Notes under the pieces: model-generated
The model's input: only the letters and a program-made list of their open reading frames with translations
Told to the model about the DNA's origin: nothing
Databases searched by the model: none
Program-made: the position numbers and the translations under genes
Shown: one piece after another, positions 23,901-40,265 of the stretch
Numbering within the stretch: the stretch's first letter is position 1
Layout of the letters: every line of letters begins with the position of its first letter
DNA from: Aristolochia californica
Lineage: Eukaryota; Streptophyta; Magnoliopsida; Piperales; Aristolochiaceae
Length of the DNA: 64,000 bases
Direction: 5' to 3'
Assembly: GCA_029961685.1 (NCBI GenBank)
Contig: JARWKL010000008.1
Location: 1,366,501-1,430,500 of the forward strand

Positions 23901-26259
23901 ACCGGAGGAAATAACGGAGAACACAAAACACCTTATTTCTCTGGGTGGTTTACAATTTCTTATTCGGAGGTTTGAATTGGGGGTACTGGATGAGAGAACT
24001 TCTGTGGCAGCTCTCCTTTCCTGCTGCATTAAGGCTGAAGGAAGTTGTAGAAATGACATAGCCAGAGCCATAAACAAGTCATGTCTGATTGAACTGCTAC
24101 ACAACAAGCAAGTGAAGTCAAGAACAAATGCAGTTCTTCTCCTAATCGAATTGATTTGCCTTAACAGGTGCATAAACTACCACGCCATTGAAAATCAGAA
24201 ACTTATTTAGCAGATTTATTTGACAAGTCTTGATGCTTTTATGATGAATATTTTGTCATCACAGGAGAACAGCTACTACATCATTCTTGAGTGGCTTGCT
24301 GAAAGAGGGGATAATGAACACACTTCATGTTCTGCTAGTGTATCTTCAGAGTTCTCATCCTGAGCAAAAGCCCCTGGTCGCTGTTCTTATCTTGCACATA
24401 GATCTTCTGGTATGCACCTTTCTGTATTTCTTAACAATTTCTGCTGCTAGTGGAGAGTTATATTCCCACTCAGTCTGATGTGCCACTTTCAGAAGCTTTT
24501 TTTTTTTTTTTTTTTTTTGGTGATGAATAAGAGTGGAAAACGAAACTTTGATGTCACTAAATGGTTTCTGGAAATTCCACGTATCTTGTGCTGTGGGCAT
24601 GCTTAGCACATTGCAATCTCCCTGTGATACCATGTCATTGTGGGTAGTCAACTTTCTTTGTCGAAACTAGATGATGATTTGTCTAAGAGAATGGGAAATA
24701 CTAGACATAATTTCCTGGTGTCAAAAACCTGTTTCACTATACTGAGATATAGTATGCTTTGGTCCAGAAGATTTTTTGGCGTTATTGCCCCACCAGATCT
24801 CCTGCAACAAAAGCTTACCTTTCATATCTCATTAATCATTACCTGTAGTATCGAATTTGTCATGCAAGGTCAAACACATGCATTGTGCAATCTAATGAGC
24901 TACTTGAACTTTCTTGGGAAGTAACAGCTGTAGACCTTCTAATAACTTTGACAAGAAAAACAGTGGTTGTTCTTATGTTTTCATTTAATCTATACACCAT
25001 TATGATAAACTTACAAAAACGAGGTATATTTGGGCTTTGATTAGTTTATTTACTTTATAAGCCCTTTTACTGTAATTTTTCCATTGACAGGCATTATAAT
25101 AAACATACAAAAACGAGGTATATTTGGGTTTTCATTACTTTATTTACTTTCTTAGCCCTTTTATTGTAGTTTTTCCATTGACAGGTATTTGTTATTCTAG
25201 AAGCAGCCCTTAAATTTTTGCAGTACTCACATCACCATGACAACCATTTCACAGGTCGAACCCCAAAAATACAGCATATACAGGGAAGAGGCTGTTGATG
25301 CTCTTGTAGTGGCTCTAAATTGCAGTTTGACCAATGAGAAGCTTCGTCAACAGACTTCCAGAGCCCTACTTATTATTGGCGGCCATTTTTCGTCCTCCGG
25401 AGAGTTACAGATAATGACTTGGTTATTGAAGCAGGCAGGATTCTATGATAAATCAGATGCCATTTCTCCTGGAAATGATGACAAAGTCATCCAAATTGAT
25501 CAAATGACTACCTGGGTATGCCAACTACAACATTCCTTGTTGGCTCTTACTGAAAGTTTTAAAGTACCTGTTTTGCTCAAAATATTTTGCGTTAGAGCTA
25601 AAATTCTTCTTCTGATGATGAACATCAGCAGCAGGACGAAGACCATGCAAGAGAAGCATGGTTGAACAATATGGCTGTGCGACTTCTTGGCAATAGAAAG
25701 AATTCAATTCTTGAGGCAATCTCCAAGTGTCTCAACTCACAAAATCCGGATTTAGTAGGGGCATGCCTCACCACTGTGGCATGGCTGAGTCGTGCACTTA
25801 CTTTTAGGTCAGAAACTGAACTGCAGCTCTCTGCCTTCTCAGTCTTTGTTCCTTGGCTCAAAAACTGCCTGGATAATGACCTTCTTGAATACCGGGTACT
25901 TGCCTCCATGACCCTTCTAAATTTCAGTGAGATTCCAGGTGAGTAATCATTTCCCATCTTTGCATTGTCATTATCATTCTTAAACTTACACACAATTAAC
26001 TGCAGAGCTGTTGTTTAAGCTTTGTAGAAATCTCTTTGTGCAATACATACCTTGTATGTGAGCAATCTTGGATCTACGTCTCTGATCACTTATGGTTATT
26101 GTTTGCTTTCATGTTGCAGAATGCCGAATGTTGCTTTCTGCCTTAGCAGAAGATATTGCCATTCCTCTGAGTAAACTTACTAATGTTACTTGGACAGCGA
26201 AAAAGCTCATTTTAGAAACTGGGAATAAACTTTCTGAAGTAAAACCTGTATCCCTTTAA
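20969..26259 (+). CDS. LIN/CERBERUS-like U-box E3 ubiquitin ligase
   Basis: Proposed exons are 20969-22699, 23197-23444, 23514-24167, 24265-24409, 25255-25515, about 25629-25938 and 26120-26259 (about 1,160 aa). The start is the first ATG in frame (MASLEDLLTEEGFRGGRMKS); the open frame upstream begins at a TTG. Exon 1 encodes the basic and acidic N-terminal region typical of LIN proteins. The U-box is in exon 3: DFTCPLSGWLFEDPVTLETG, then QTFERVAIQEWFNQ and CPLTGRRL. Armadillo-like helices follow (LLSCCIKAEGSCRNDIARAI, VEPQKYSIYREEAVDAL). The protein ends soon after LTNVTWTAKKL with no WD40 repeats, unlike Lotus CERBERUS and Medicago LIN. A further small exon at about 23120-23159 ending IEPEDLERIIMQ is possible. 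The exon 6 acceptor is ambiguous among three CAGs with the same phase. U-box proteins recruit E2 enzymes to ubiquitinate targets; the substrate is unknown. Confidence 0.85.
24998..25185. repeat. 94-bp tandem duplication in LIN-like intron 4
   Basis: Copy 1 (24998-25091) and copy 2 (25092-25185) lie head to tail with about ten differences. Both contain ACAAAAACGAGGTATATTTG and end in TTTTTCCATTGACAGG, a strong 3' splice-site look-alike. The true acceptor used by the next exon is at 25254. The duplication therefore adds two decoy acceptors upstream of it. Confidence 0.9.
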
Positions 26260-26788
26260 GGAGTTCGTGAAGCTGCCCTTGAATGTGAGAACTTGTGATT
26301 TTGTAGAACACAAACTGATGAGCATGCATTCTGGATAATATAACAGTGAGAGAAGCACTGTGATACTCACTTCCGTTCTTTTTCACAGAAAATAGTGACG
26401 CTTCTGAACTGCATTGGTCCCCTAGCGCTTCAAGGTCTTGAGTTTTGCATCTTTCCAGACTATAATTGCATATAACATATTAATTTCAATTTTATCATTT
26501 AAAGATAATAATTTACAAGTTTTTATTAAAAACAATGTGAATTTACAAATGAAAGTTTCAAGTCAATGTAAGCAGCATTTGATTAGGTAACTATAAACTT
26601 CCTGCCAGATGCTATTTGTGACTTACAAATGCACGGTGTTTCTGTCTCTCATCAGTTTCCAGCATTCACAGAGAAAAAGAAAACCAGTGAGAACAATCCA
26701 TAACACCATAAGTGCGCTCCATTAATTCAGATAAATAAGGATGTTCACATACAATGAGACAGAAGATAGAGAAGGAACAACAGAACCT

Positions 26789-27453
26789 TCAAGAGCGAGG
26801 TGGTACATTGACAATTAAACCTATGAGCCAGAGGAGAACAGAACCTACAATCCAAATGATGAAGAGGAGCACCACCACAGCTGCCAATATAGTCAGGAAT
26901 GGAGGACCTTGGCCACTAGTCCCTAACTTCTTGCTAGCATCCTGCTCCTCGGGGGCTTTGGAGTCTGAAGCAAACACGATAGACAGCCTGCGTCTTGTTT
27001 TGCCCCAGTTGGCACTTTCAGCACTAGCAAACCTGCAAACAAATCCTTTCAGTAAGCAAAATTGAAGTGGAAGAAGCAGGACGCACCCTCGTCGTTCTTT
27101 CCGCATAATGCTTTATCTTTATCGCTGAACCAGCATTTCAGAAAGAAAAAGATTTATTCTTTGTCGTACAACTCTTCAACAAAAAGAGCACTACCAGTTT
27201 ATATTGCAACCCAGGAGCACTGGAACCCCAAATAGATACTGATTCTCGGAGCCATGACAGCAAGCAGAACCAAGTTGACGTTACGAAAGAGAAACGGAAG
27301 AATGTTTTTGATGTACCTTATGGTAGAATCAACAAAAGGACCAAGATGGCGTTTGTGAGTAAAACCGGCCGGAATTTTCGTTCTGAAATTTAATCGTACA
27401 GCATGAAATCGGAAAAGACAGGCTGCAAAGGACACGGAAGAAAGCGTCGCCAT
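26789..27453 (-). CDS. Small single-pass membrane protein, probably plastid-targeted (126 aa)
   Basis: Minus-strand exons are 27453-27317 and 27032-26789, giving 126 aa with a phase-2 join inside an Arg codon. Residues 1-46 (MATLSSVSFAACLFRFHAVR onward) are rich in Ser, Ala and basic residues and nearly free of acids, as in a chloroplast transit peptide. The middle reads ESANWGKTRRRLSIVFASDS. A long hydrophobic segment at about 91-120, after GPPFLTIL, predicts one membrane helix near the C-terminus. I recall similar uncharacterised plant chloroplast membrane proteins. Function is unknown. The gene converges on the LIN-like gene, with stop codons about 530 bp apart. Confidence 0.8.
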
Positions 27454-28218
27454 GGAAGAGGCTGTCGACAACTGAGCATTGAGCGAGGGAAGAAGAGATA
27501 TTTTGACCAAAAGGGGCATTTTCGTCATTATACGATATAGAAGGAAAAGATGTAGACCGCTGGTTAGAACAGAAGTCTGCCCAGGGCCCAAACACACACG
27601 AAAACGCAACTGCAATTCTTCCTCTGAACAAGTAGGAACTAGGAACTTCGGCTTTCTGTTTTTCTATGAATAAATTGAGCATATCTTATACATTCAAAAC
27701 TCCATGAGATTTCCCTTGTCCATAATGTAAAACACAGAGCCACCCATATAGCCGACACATCACATATCTGACAATACAAATTGGACCTTGAGGTAGTCGA
27801 CACAAATAAAAAATATTCAACAATTCTTGCGATAATAGCTAGTTTCACAGCAAGATTAACTACATTTTATATGTTTCGGTTCTATTTACTTGCTTTTGAA
27901 GGATATTTATGCCTTCATTGTCAAAATTACTGGTTTTAAATTTCATTATCTGTTTCACTCGACATCCGCCCAATACTGTCCTGATACATGCAATGTACCG
28001 GCGTATTCAAGGGTCTGGATAAAGTAGTCGATACCGATATCGGTACCCATTTTAGGAAGCAAAAAACATGGCCCTCTTTCCCCTCGACAGTTACCCTATT
28101 CTTGGACCTTGGTAATCACAAAATGCTAACCATTGCTCCAAGTTGACAAAGGAAGAAAATGAAGAAGAAACCAGAAGAATTTGAAGTTCAATACTTACTA
28201 TAGCCTGATACCTTACTG
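27454..28218. other. Promoter of the 126-aa gene and POLD2 downstream region
   Basis: This region lies upstream of the minus-strand 126-aa gene and downstream of the POLD2 stop. A palindromic GGGCCC followed by AAAC occurs at about 27584-27594, a site II-like promoter motif for the 126-aa gene. No coding exon was found. Confidence 0.35.
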
Positions 28219-31200
28219 CTATGGGTCCAAGGATGTCGAGAAACTGAGAGCATGGCATTCAAGGTTAACTATGTTTAGCTGCACAAAGAAGGAAAAAGAA
28301 ACCTGACTAGTTTTAGAATAAGTTCCATGCATAAATATTTGTTTAGGAAACTAGTAACAACAGGGAGAGGAGTTATTGATGAATAAGAGGAACCAAGTTT
28401 TCCCATGCTTTTGCTGATCCAACATGTGAATGTGAAAGGATTTTATCCTTGCATGGTGGTTTTCAATAAACATATAAAGCCATTTCAATTACAAGAATCA
28501 TACCGCAACAGCAACACCAGTTTCGCAAAATTTTGGGACACGGATGAGTCTCACCGATTGCCCCTCTGATCCTATGGTAAAAAGACAAGCAAATCTTCAG
28601 AAAACATACCGAGAGCTTGATTACGCACTTCAGTTCCTAATGTATAGTGTACCTTGCAGTAGACGGGTGTCATATTTATCCTGATTACCAACAAAGTAAA
28701 CATGAGGACAGCTCTCAAGGAAAAAGGGATCCTTGTCGGTGAAGGGGTAACAGCCTGCAAAACAAGGAAAACCAAGAAATATCTAACAAATAAGTATGTA
28801 CCAGTGCACATCGATTATCCAATAAAACCAGACTCACAGAGGGACAGAGGGAGAGAGAGAGAGGGTGGTTTTTCAACGTTACCGAGGGTGTTAGGTGCTG
28901 TAGGTGCCAGATGCCTCCACCTTAAAGTCCTTTCCATAAAATCAAGTTTACTTTTTGCATCTGAATATTTGTGCAGATCATCAACGTTCTGACCTGAAGT
29001 TCCAAGAAACCTGAAAAAGCAAGAGTTGCCTTAAAATTTCTCTTTATAACAGAAATGTGCTAACAAGAGAAGACCAACCTTACCCGACACCATCAAGTTC
29101 GAAAGAATGAGGATTTGTACATGACATAAACGTGTTATATAGAGATGCTCCGGGGAAAAGACATCTATTCAGAGGCTGAAGCAGAAACAGGCAGTAAGAA
29201 AACCAACTTGCCATCAAGAGGCTTATATTGATTATCAATGGTAGCACGGAAAAAACCTGCTGAGGTAAAGCAAAGTTTGCTGGATCCTGCTCGCCTGGCA
29301 TTATATCTAAGGGCATAGCTGATGCAAGCTGCACATAAATGAAACTTAATGAAATAGGAAAAATGAACTCTAAATAGGGGGCATAGTCAAATTACTAGTT
29401 AGCACCATTTCCAAGAGAGGGGTATTCATATATAACTCTCTCAATTCAAACACCCTCAAAGAAAGTGCACTAAAAACGATCTCCAAATCTATACAGAGTA
29501 AATCACGACCTTGAAAATTAACATGCAACCAAGTTGAAAAAGCAGTAGAAAGCCAAACAACTGACCTGTGTTAACAGAATATCTAGCTCTTTGATTGGCT
29601 CTGACAACTTGGACTGCTCTTTTGGACCCAAGTACTTCATTAAGCAAAATTTACGGTTAGCGGGAGACAAGTTCTTCATTAAGTGATGCATTAGAAAGAG
29701 ACATAGATGGGATATTAAACTTCAAAACACAAGCGTTTAAAACTATAATTATTACCAAGCAGGAAAGAGAAAAAACTCCTGTACCTACCTGGCCAGATAG
29801 AAGTCCTGAAGGAATCTTCATGGAGTTCCCAGCAATAACAACCCGAACTATTTGTGATGCAATAGTTTGCTCCTGTTTGATGGTTAGTAACTTAGAAAAA
29901 TTTCTAGCTAATACGGATTCACACATCAAATTCAGAACTAACAATACAGAACCAGGCACCTTCTCATCGCCCAAATGTCCAGTAAGGTGGTCAAGTAGAA
30001 GCTGCAACTGGAGAGGGTTACATGTGCTGCTTCCCACACTTAGTCCTGACACAAACACCACGTACTTGTCTTCTTCTGCAATAAAATCAAAGAGAAAAAA
30101 TTCAAGGGCAACTGGTAGAACAAAAAGAAAAGGATAAAAGGAAAGAAATTTTCTAAAGAAAGAAATTCAGCAAGAAATGACATTTATTCTAGTTGAGCAG
30201 TACTTGACCCAAGTTCCAAGGGTATCTGCGGTGGCAGGCCTGCTTCAAGAACATCTTGCACCAAAAAGTCTCCATTGCCTGTCTCTTTTCCATGTAGAGC
30301 CAATACATTCCCTGCTCGGTGCATGAAGTGTAACATTCAAATAAAGAACAAAGTTGTGGTCAGTCATCTGACAGGAATTTGGTTATTGCTTTGATCTCAG
30401 TGACAGATTTAAGTCATACGTATGGAAACATCTCTAACCAGTCAAATAGGGTTGTCGACTCATTTAAAAAGTTTATTGCATTAGTCATCATTGTACTGGA
30501 GACTTGAAATTTGAGTAAGGATTTCCCAAATACATAACCACCATACTTTGAGCTAGAAGACACCAGCAAATCAAGTATCGACTAGCATAGGCATGTATTG
30601 GCTGCTAAAGCAATCCACTCACATTGAACTCCATCAGACCATCAGGTCATTATGTTGGTTAAATGTACCAGGGATCTCTCTTGAGATTCAAATTGAAGAG
30701 TTGTTGGTTTATAGTGAAAGATACGAGACGTTTACCTGTCACATAGACAGATGGAGAAAGAACATCACCAGCAAGCTTTACCCTGCCACTTTCATCTTCC
30801 AGAACAAGATGGTCATCTGGGTGCACGAAATTATCTGGTCTCACAAGAGGAAGCACAGACCTCTGAAAGTATATGCAAATAAAGGCAATAGAGCAAAATG
30901 AATACATCCAAATATCCAAATCCAATCAATTGCAAGTGAAATAAGAAGTGTAACAATTAAGAAACAGAAAAGTTTACCAATGTCTACCTCCTTAGAATAT
31001 TCATCCAAGATGCAAGGCTTGAGCTTCATATGCTTGTATAGAGTTCCCACGATTATGCACTCTTTGCCTTCTTCAAGCCCTAAAACTGTTTTAACTGCAG
31101 GGGAAATGAAAATCATTTTCCTACATTTCCAATGCTATTTCCATGCCAGGAAAAGTAAAGGCCTCTTTGCTACACTCTCAAAACTTTCGCTCTCATGTAC

Positions 31201-31823
31201 CTCCACTAAGAAATAAACTTTAAGGAAGAAGAAAAGAGTCAAAGATCGATTGAAACCCTTAGTTTCATTTTCAAATCAGCTATGTGAGACTCCAAAATCC
31301 AAATACTAACCTACTATACAATGATAGAGTAAGAATCTTCCTAATAATAAATTCAACTCTATATCCAAAAGCCCTTAACCCACTCCTCATTTATGAGAAC
31401 AGTCAAACTCACATTCCTAAAGCAAATTGGTATGATACACTAGAAATAAATTAAGATCGACCCACCTCAAACCGAGAAGACGACTGGAAAACTTAACATT
31501 ACCCACCTGGTAAATCGGGCTTCCACTTTCCAACAAGAGAATAAAGCAGCGTTCTCATCTTGTGAAGTCTCGCGAAGTAAATCTGACTGTACTGCTGACC
31601 TTGGTATTTCTCTTTGTGAATCTCGAATATTTCATCCTAAAATGTTAGTGTAGCTAGATTAAAAACTCTCTCCTTCTGCCACTTCTGGCGGGGAAAAAAG
31701 ACACTGAAAAAAAAGCAGAAAAGGGAAATAAATAACGTTTAGCTAGAAATGTACTCGAATCTGATAGCGCGATTGCTTTCGTTGGAGAGTCGGCCGTTCA
31801 TCGATCTCCATGGCTTCTTCCAT
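28219..31823 (-). CDS. POLD2: DNA polymerase delta small (regulatory) subunit, POLD2
   Basis: This is the B-subunit of replicative DNA polymerase delta, which bridges the catalytic subunit to other subunits in the nucleus. Fourteen minus-strand exons: 31823-31755, 31636-31507, 31094-30988, 30862-30736, 30311-30204, 30075-29960, 29872-29789, 29634-29566, 29328-29257, 29175-29084, 29010-28883, 28754-28653, 28571-28504 and 28278-28219. All phases agree, giving 443 aa (439 if the second in-frame ATG at 31811 is used), close to the usual size of about 440. Landmarks are [39 protein letters not shown] (OB-fold region), [57 protein letters not shown] and [17 protein letters not shown] of the inactive phosphoesterase domain. 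No stop or frameshift is present. An E2F-type site abuts the first ATG. Confidence 0.97.
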
Positions 31824-31833
31824 GGCGGGAAAA
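31824..31833 (-). promoter_or_regulatory. E2F-type site at the POLD2 start
   Basis: Read on the minus strand, TTTTCCCGCC fits the plant E2F/DP consensus TTTSSCGC and lies directly upstream of the first POLD2 ATG (31823). E2F control is established for many plant S-phase genes, including DNA polymerase subunits. Its closeness to the ATG implies either a very short 5' UTR or use of the second ATG 12 bases later. Confidence 0.7.
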
Positions 31834-34401
31834 AAGTTTCTTTTACGTTCGCGCTTTACCCGGTCAGTTGGAATATTTTCGAGTTCACGGAGGGGATCCT
31901 TTGTAGTGCACTAGCTAGCGTGGCCTTAAAACTATTTAAAAGAAATTAAAGACGGGTAGACTTATAAATAGACTCGAGTCAAAGTAGAGACAAAGAGAAA
32001 AAGTTCTTTTTGTCTTGTTCCGATGCCCATGGAAAATGAGTGAGAAAATAAAAAATATATATAATTATTTTTATTTGAATATATATAAAAATAAATAAAT
32101 AAAATACAAATATTTTAAATTTATGATGATTAAGATTTTATTTATTTATTAGGGGTAAAAATAAATTAGTAATTACTTATTATTTATTATATTTAATTAG
32201 GTTTTAAAATGTTTTCAATTTGTACCAATGTTTTATATTAGTTGTTGTAATATATCATTAATCAAAGAAATACGTGACAGTTACTCTCTAGACCCTTACA
32301 ATGCATAGGATCAGATCTTGGTATAATTTCTTCAAGATTCTATTCTACCCACCACATGGTTAGATAATTTTTGTAACCACAATTTGGAATAGACTCGGGT
32401 CCTTAAAAACCCAGGTAGGTTAACCCCAGTCAAGAGACTTAAGAGCATGTAAGAGAGGGCTCACACCAAAATGGAAAGGGTGAATCTGACTGACTCACAA
32501 GTTAAATCCCCAGGTCTCATAGGAACGTTAATTCAATAATTGAATTTTGTGCTTTGCTATCTGAAACAAAACGTGAGTTAGTAACGTGATATTGGGGGAT
32601 AAAACAATGAATGGCACAAAAAATCCAGTATTGCGACAGCTTGATTTTCCACTCAGTTGTGTTGTGTCGACCAAAGCAGGGGAAGCCTTCCTTACCACAA
32701 CAGAAAAAGACAATTTTCAGCAAACCCAAATTTTAGCATTCTCTAGCTGCTGGGATTCTTTCTGGAAATATATTGTGGTGTCTTTGCTTGGTCATAAAAT
32801 ATGAACACTCCACAATTATTTGAAATCAGACGTTTCTGAGGATGTTGGAAACAACCCAAAAAAAGAAAAAAGAAAAAAAAAAAAGCTACAGAGGAGCTAA
32901 GATTATTCATATCCAAGTCTCTCCCAGGCTGCAGATGACACCTGCATAAACACTTATCCATTAGATCTTAGATTTACAGTCCAGGCAGACATGACCCGGA
33001 GAAAGCTGTCAAATTCAAGTCAAATTTGTGAACAAGGGCAAATAAGAGAATAGAAAATGGAGAGAACAAAAGATATTTCACACAAATACAGAAGATTTAT
33101 GAGTACGTAAAAATTCACTGGTGCCACAATAAACACAGTATATCATTTACTGGTTGCAGTTCTTCCTTGACAAAGCATACATCTTGCTCAAAGAAATGTT
33201 CGAAGGAAGTAAAGTTGAAACTAAGAGAATACAAAAACGATACCAGAACTGGACAGATTGCAACTGGTGCACGATGAAACAATAAATTTTCCACAGAATG
33301 TAGTGAAAAACCAACTAAGCACCTCTTAGGGTACTCATGGCAATTTTTGACACATCAAGATAATGTAGTTTTCAAAAGTTGACATAGGGAAGCTGTCCAT
33401 TACCAGGTAGAAGCCCATCCAACCCATCCAACTAACCCAACAATGATAAACTTTGCCAGGAGCGTTTGGTACAGATAAGAGCTCTGGTGTTTCAACGCCA
33501 AAATGGAAATGCACAGGTAGTCATCTGGAGAAACTTGAGATGCTCATGCTCATGCTCCATAAAAAAAGAAAGATGGTGCTATAATGCTCATCTACATCTG
33601 CTTTTCCATGATGAGTGGGATCACATATCTCTGCCTGTAGGTCGTAGGACCATGAGAAGAATTCCACACAAACACTATGAACCGCTGCGAGATCCTCCTT
33701 CAGTAACCCAGTAATCAAGTGTATTGACTTAATAAATGTTCATTCATAGTTTGTGAAAAATTTCTTAACACCTCTCCTTCAGAATTTGCTAACAAATTTA
33801 GGGGTCCTTACCTCAATCAGTGGCCAACCTTACCTAGGGGATCAAAGAATAACCACAGACCTCAAACGCTGGTTCCTCAGGTAGGATAGGACTGACCTCA
33901 ATCCATGTCAAACCAACCCCAATTGCACCCTATTCTTAACCAAAGACAACACCCTTGAGCCCTTATACAATTGTACCCCGCAGAGGAATCTAGTAGATTG
34001 AATCCACAAGCTCAACCTTCGGCAGGAACATTGCTGACAGTCATTGTGGTTTAGCTTAACGATTAATCATATATATATATCAATTTTTTTACTTTTGTTT
34101 GAAAATAGTTACTCTCTATGTCTTCTTATTACTTCCCAATTATATTATTTTCAATCGTTCCGTCAAATAAGCACATGGAGGGTCCGCATCGATTGCTTCA
34201 AACTGATCCCAGAGCCCACTTTTTGTGTACCAGCCCAATAATAATAACCCAAACCTCTTCATATAATCCACATAAATTAAAACCCTAACTCCAGCAAACC
34301 CAAGATCAACAGCAGAAGTGATTTACAACATGATATTAATCAATAGCGACGAAAAAGGGAGAGAATACCATACCTTCAAAAGATAGCAGCTATGGGGAGA
34401 T
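31834..34401. other. Unassigned region, partly AT-rich
   Basis: 31.95-32.3 kb is strongly AT-rich. 32.3-34.37 kb has short, low-quality frames on both strands that I do not recognise. An A-rich tract lies at about 32858-32884. On the minus strand GAAG then GTATGG at about 34370-34378 looks like a splice donor after the stop of the 56-aa gene, so part of this stretch could hold its spliced 3' UTR. A short (AT)n run lies near 34068. Confidence 0.3.
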
Positions 34402-34572
34402 CTACACGGCTGGCCGCCTTGTGGGATCGTCCTCCGGGCAGTACCAGAGGGCGGCCATCATTGCCCCAGGAAAAACAACGAACTCCGAAATGTGAGCCAA
34501 CTTCGTCACCGTCGGCTCTCCTTTCATCGACAATCCGCCCTTAAAGAGCTTCAACTTGTGCAGTATCTTCAT
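34402..34572 (-). CDS. Conserved-looking microprotein (56 aa), unknown function
   Basis: A continuous minus-strand frame of 57 codons runs from ATG at 34572 to TAG at 34402. It begins MKILHKLKLFKGGLSMKGEP and continues TVTKLAHISEFVVFPGAM, then MAALWYCPEDDP. The pattern of a basic N-terminus, a central conserved-looking segment and a short hydrophobic stretch (residues 29-44) recalls small uncharacterised plant proteins with the same KLAHISEFVVFPGAM core, but I cannot name the family. A promoter with three site II motifs lies just upstream. The weak hydrophobic segment could attach to a membrane. Confidence 0.6.
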   Translation of the reverse strand: MKILHKLKLFKGGLSMKGEPTVTKLAHISEFVVFPGAMMAALWYCPEDDPTRRPAV

Positions 34573-34672
34573 CTCGTCGCCTCCGGAAATTCTCCTCTTT
34601 CTCTTCGGGCAGCTCTGCTGATGGCTCTTCTCTTCTCGTCATAGGGGTATATTACGGCCTCACAAGAACTGC

Positions 34673-34730
34673 TGGGCTTTTCGGCCTACTCCAATTATTT
34701 TTAATATTGGGCCTTTTACGCAACAGCCCA
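34673..34730 (-). promoter_or_regulatory. Three site II motifs upstream of the 56-aa gene
   Basis: TGGGCT at 34673-34678, TGGGCC at 34708-34713 and AGCCCA at 34725-34730 lie 101-158 bp upstream of the proposed ATG at 34572. Clustered site II elements at this distance are typical of proximal promoters of plant housekeeping genes, many of them mitochondrial or ribosomal. They support a real transcription unit here. Confidence 0.55.
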
Positions 34731-36209
34731 CTCCATCTTTTGTTACGCTCCTCCGTATAATCCCAAATACACTAGTTTTATTGGTTTTGTGAGAGGAGAA
34801 AATTATATATAAATGTAGAGTTATTTTATATTTATAATTAAAATTAAATATTCTTCACTTATTTATTTTTTAATTTATATTTAAATAAAAAATACTTTAA
34901 GCCACAGAGTGTTGAATTTCTGAAATAATGAAAAACTTCATTTACTTATGTAATTTAAATAATGAAAGTGGCGTAAGATTTTTTCATATTTGCTCCTCAA
35001 TACAAGAAAATAAATTTTAAAATAAATTTTTTATATATTCTATTTATTTATTTATTTTTACGCTAAAGGATTGTAACTCAACTCGAGATTGATTTAGCTG
35101 TGAAAGGAGTTCCTTTTGGTAGTTTGGAGTGAATTAGGATGGGAGTAAAATGCATTTTAATTGCTTAAAAAAAAGTTCATACTGAATCAAAAACCCCACT
35201 CCTCGTATTTCACACAGAAATCTCACTAGGTTAAACTGATTTGTTTACTTTCTGCTAGTCATGACTATTTATCTTAAACTTTCATCTAGGATTTAGTTCA
35301 TTTTACATGCTTCAACCTGCATCTCCTTACCACCCAGAAAAAAAAACTGTTGTCTTGACAAATTGCTTTGATTACTTTCATTTGCAGGAAATGGCAATTG
35401 CCCATGAAGCACTAGTTTCAGAGTCGTCATTGCTGTCCTTCAAACTCTGTTTATATACTGAATAATCCCCCAGCTGCCACGAGAGTAATATGAAATTCTA
35501 GTACAATATTTAGTTGATTATCTCTAAATATATTGCTCTAAGCTCTATAGAAATAAGATCTCGAAAGAGGTAATGATCCAGCTAAATGTATAAAAAACAC
35601 CAGCACCTTCATTAATTGCATAAAATGACCACAATACACTAGCAATGTTGGTGGGAAGCTACCAGCCAAACAGCTAGGACAGGAAATGTTTAAGTATAAA
35701 AGTACAACCTCACCTTCACTATGCAAATCAAACCAGTGAAAAGGGCACTTGCAGAAGGAAACGCAAGTACAATCACCCACCATATTGCCGTGGTAGTTTC
35801 ACCTGACTCGACGTACACATGTTACAGAGCTTAAGCCTTGAATCCCAACATATTTTAAATTATACGGCTTGGTGAATTCTTGGCTCCAACAAGCAACCTA
35901 TCACTGGAAAAAACCAGAAGGGTGTCTGAAAGCCATTGCTACCTTCTACTCCGCTGGTCTTTCACTGTACAACCTGCGATTGGAAATGCAACATAATATG
36001 AGAGAGTTAACCACCAAAAGCAAGAAAGCAGAGCAGAAAGTACATTTTCAGTGTGTTGAAACAATTTGAGAGAAACAATTTCAATGATGACACATATGCA
36101 TTCATTTTCTTTTTTTTGCTTTCAAAAATTTAGGCGTGAAAGAGCGTTTTGAGTGACAAAGACTTAGACATCACAAAGACAACCTGTACAACAACATGCA
36201 CGCAAAAAC
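34731..36209. other. Intergenic, AT-rich
   Basis: The stretch 34.78-35.1 kb is very AT-rich. 35.1-36.2 kb has scattered short frames with no recognisable domain. The end nearest 36210 is probably 3' UTR of the kinase gene on the minus strand. No repeat with clear ends was seen. Confidence 0.35.
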
Positions 36210-40265
<4,056 letters not shown>

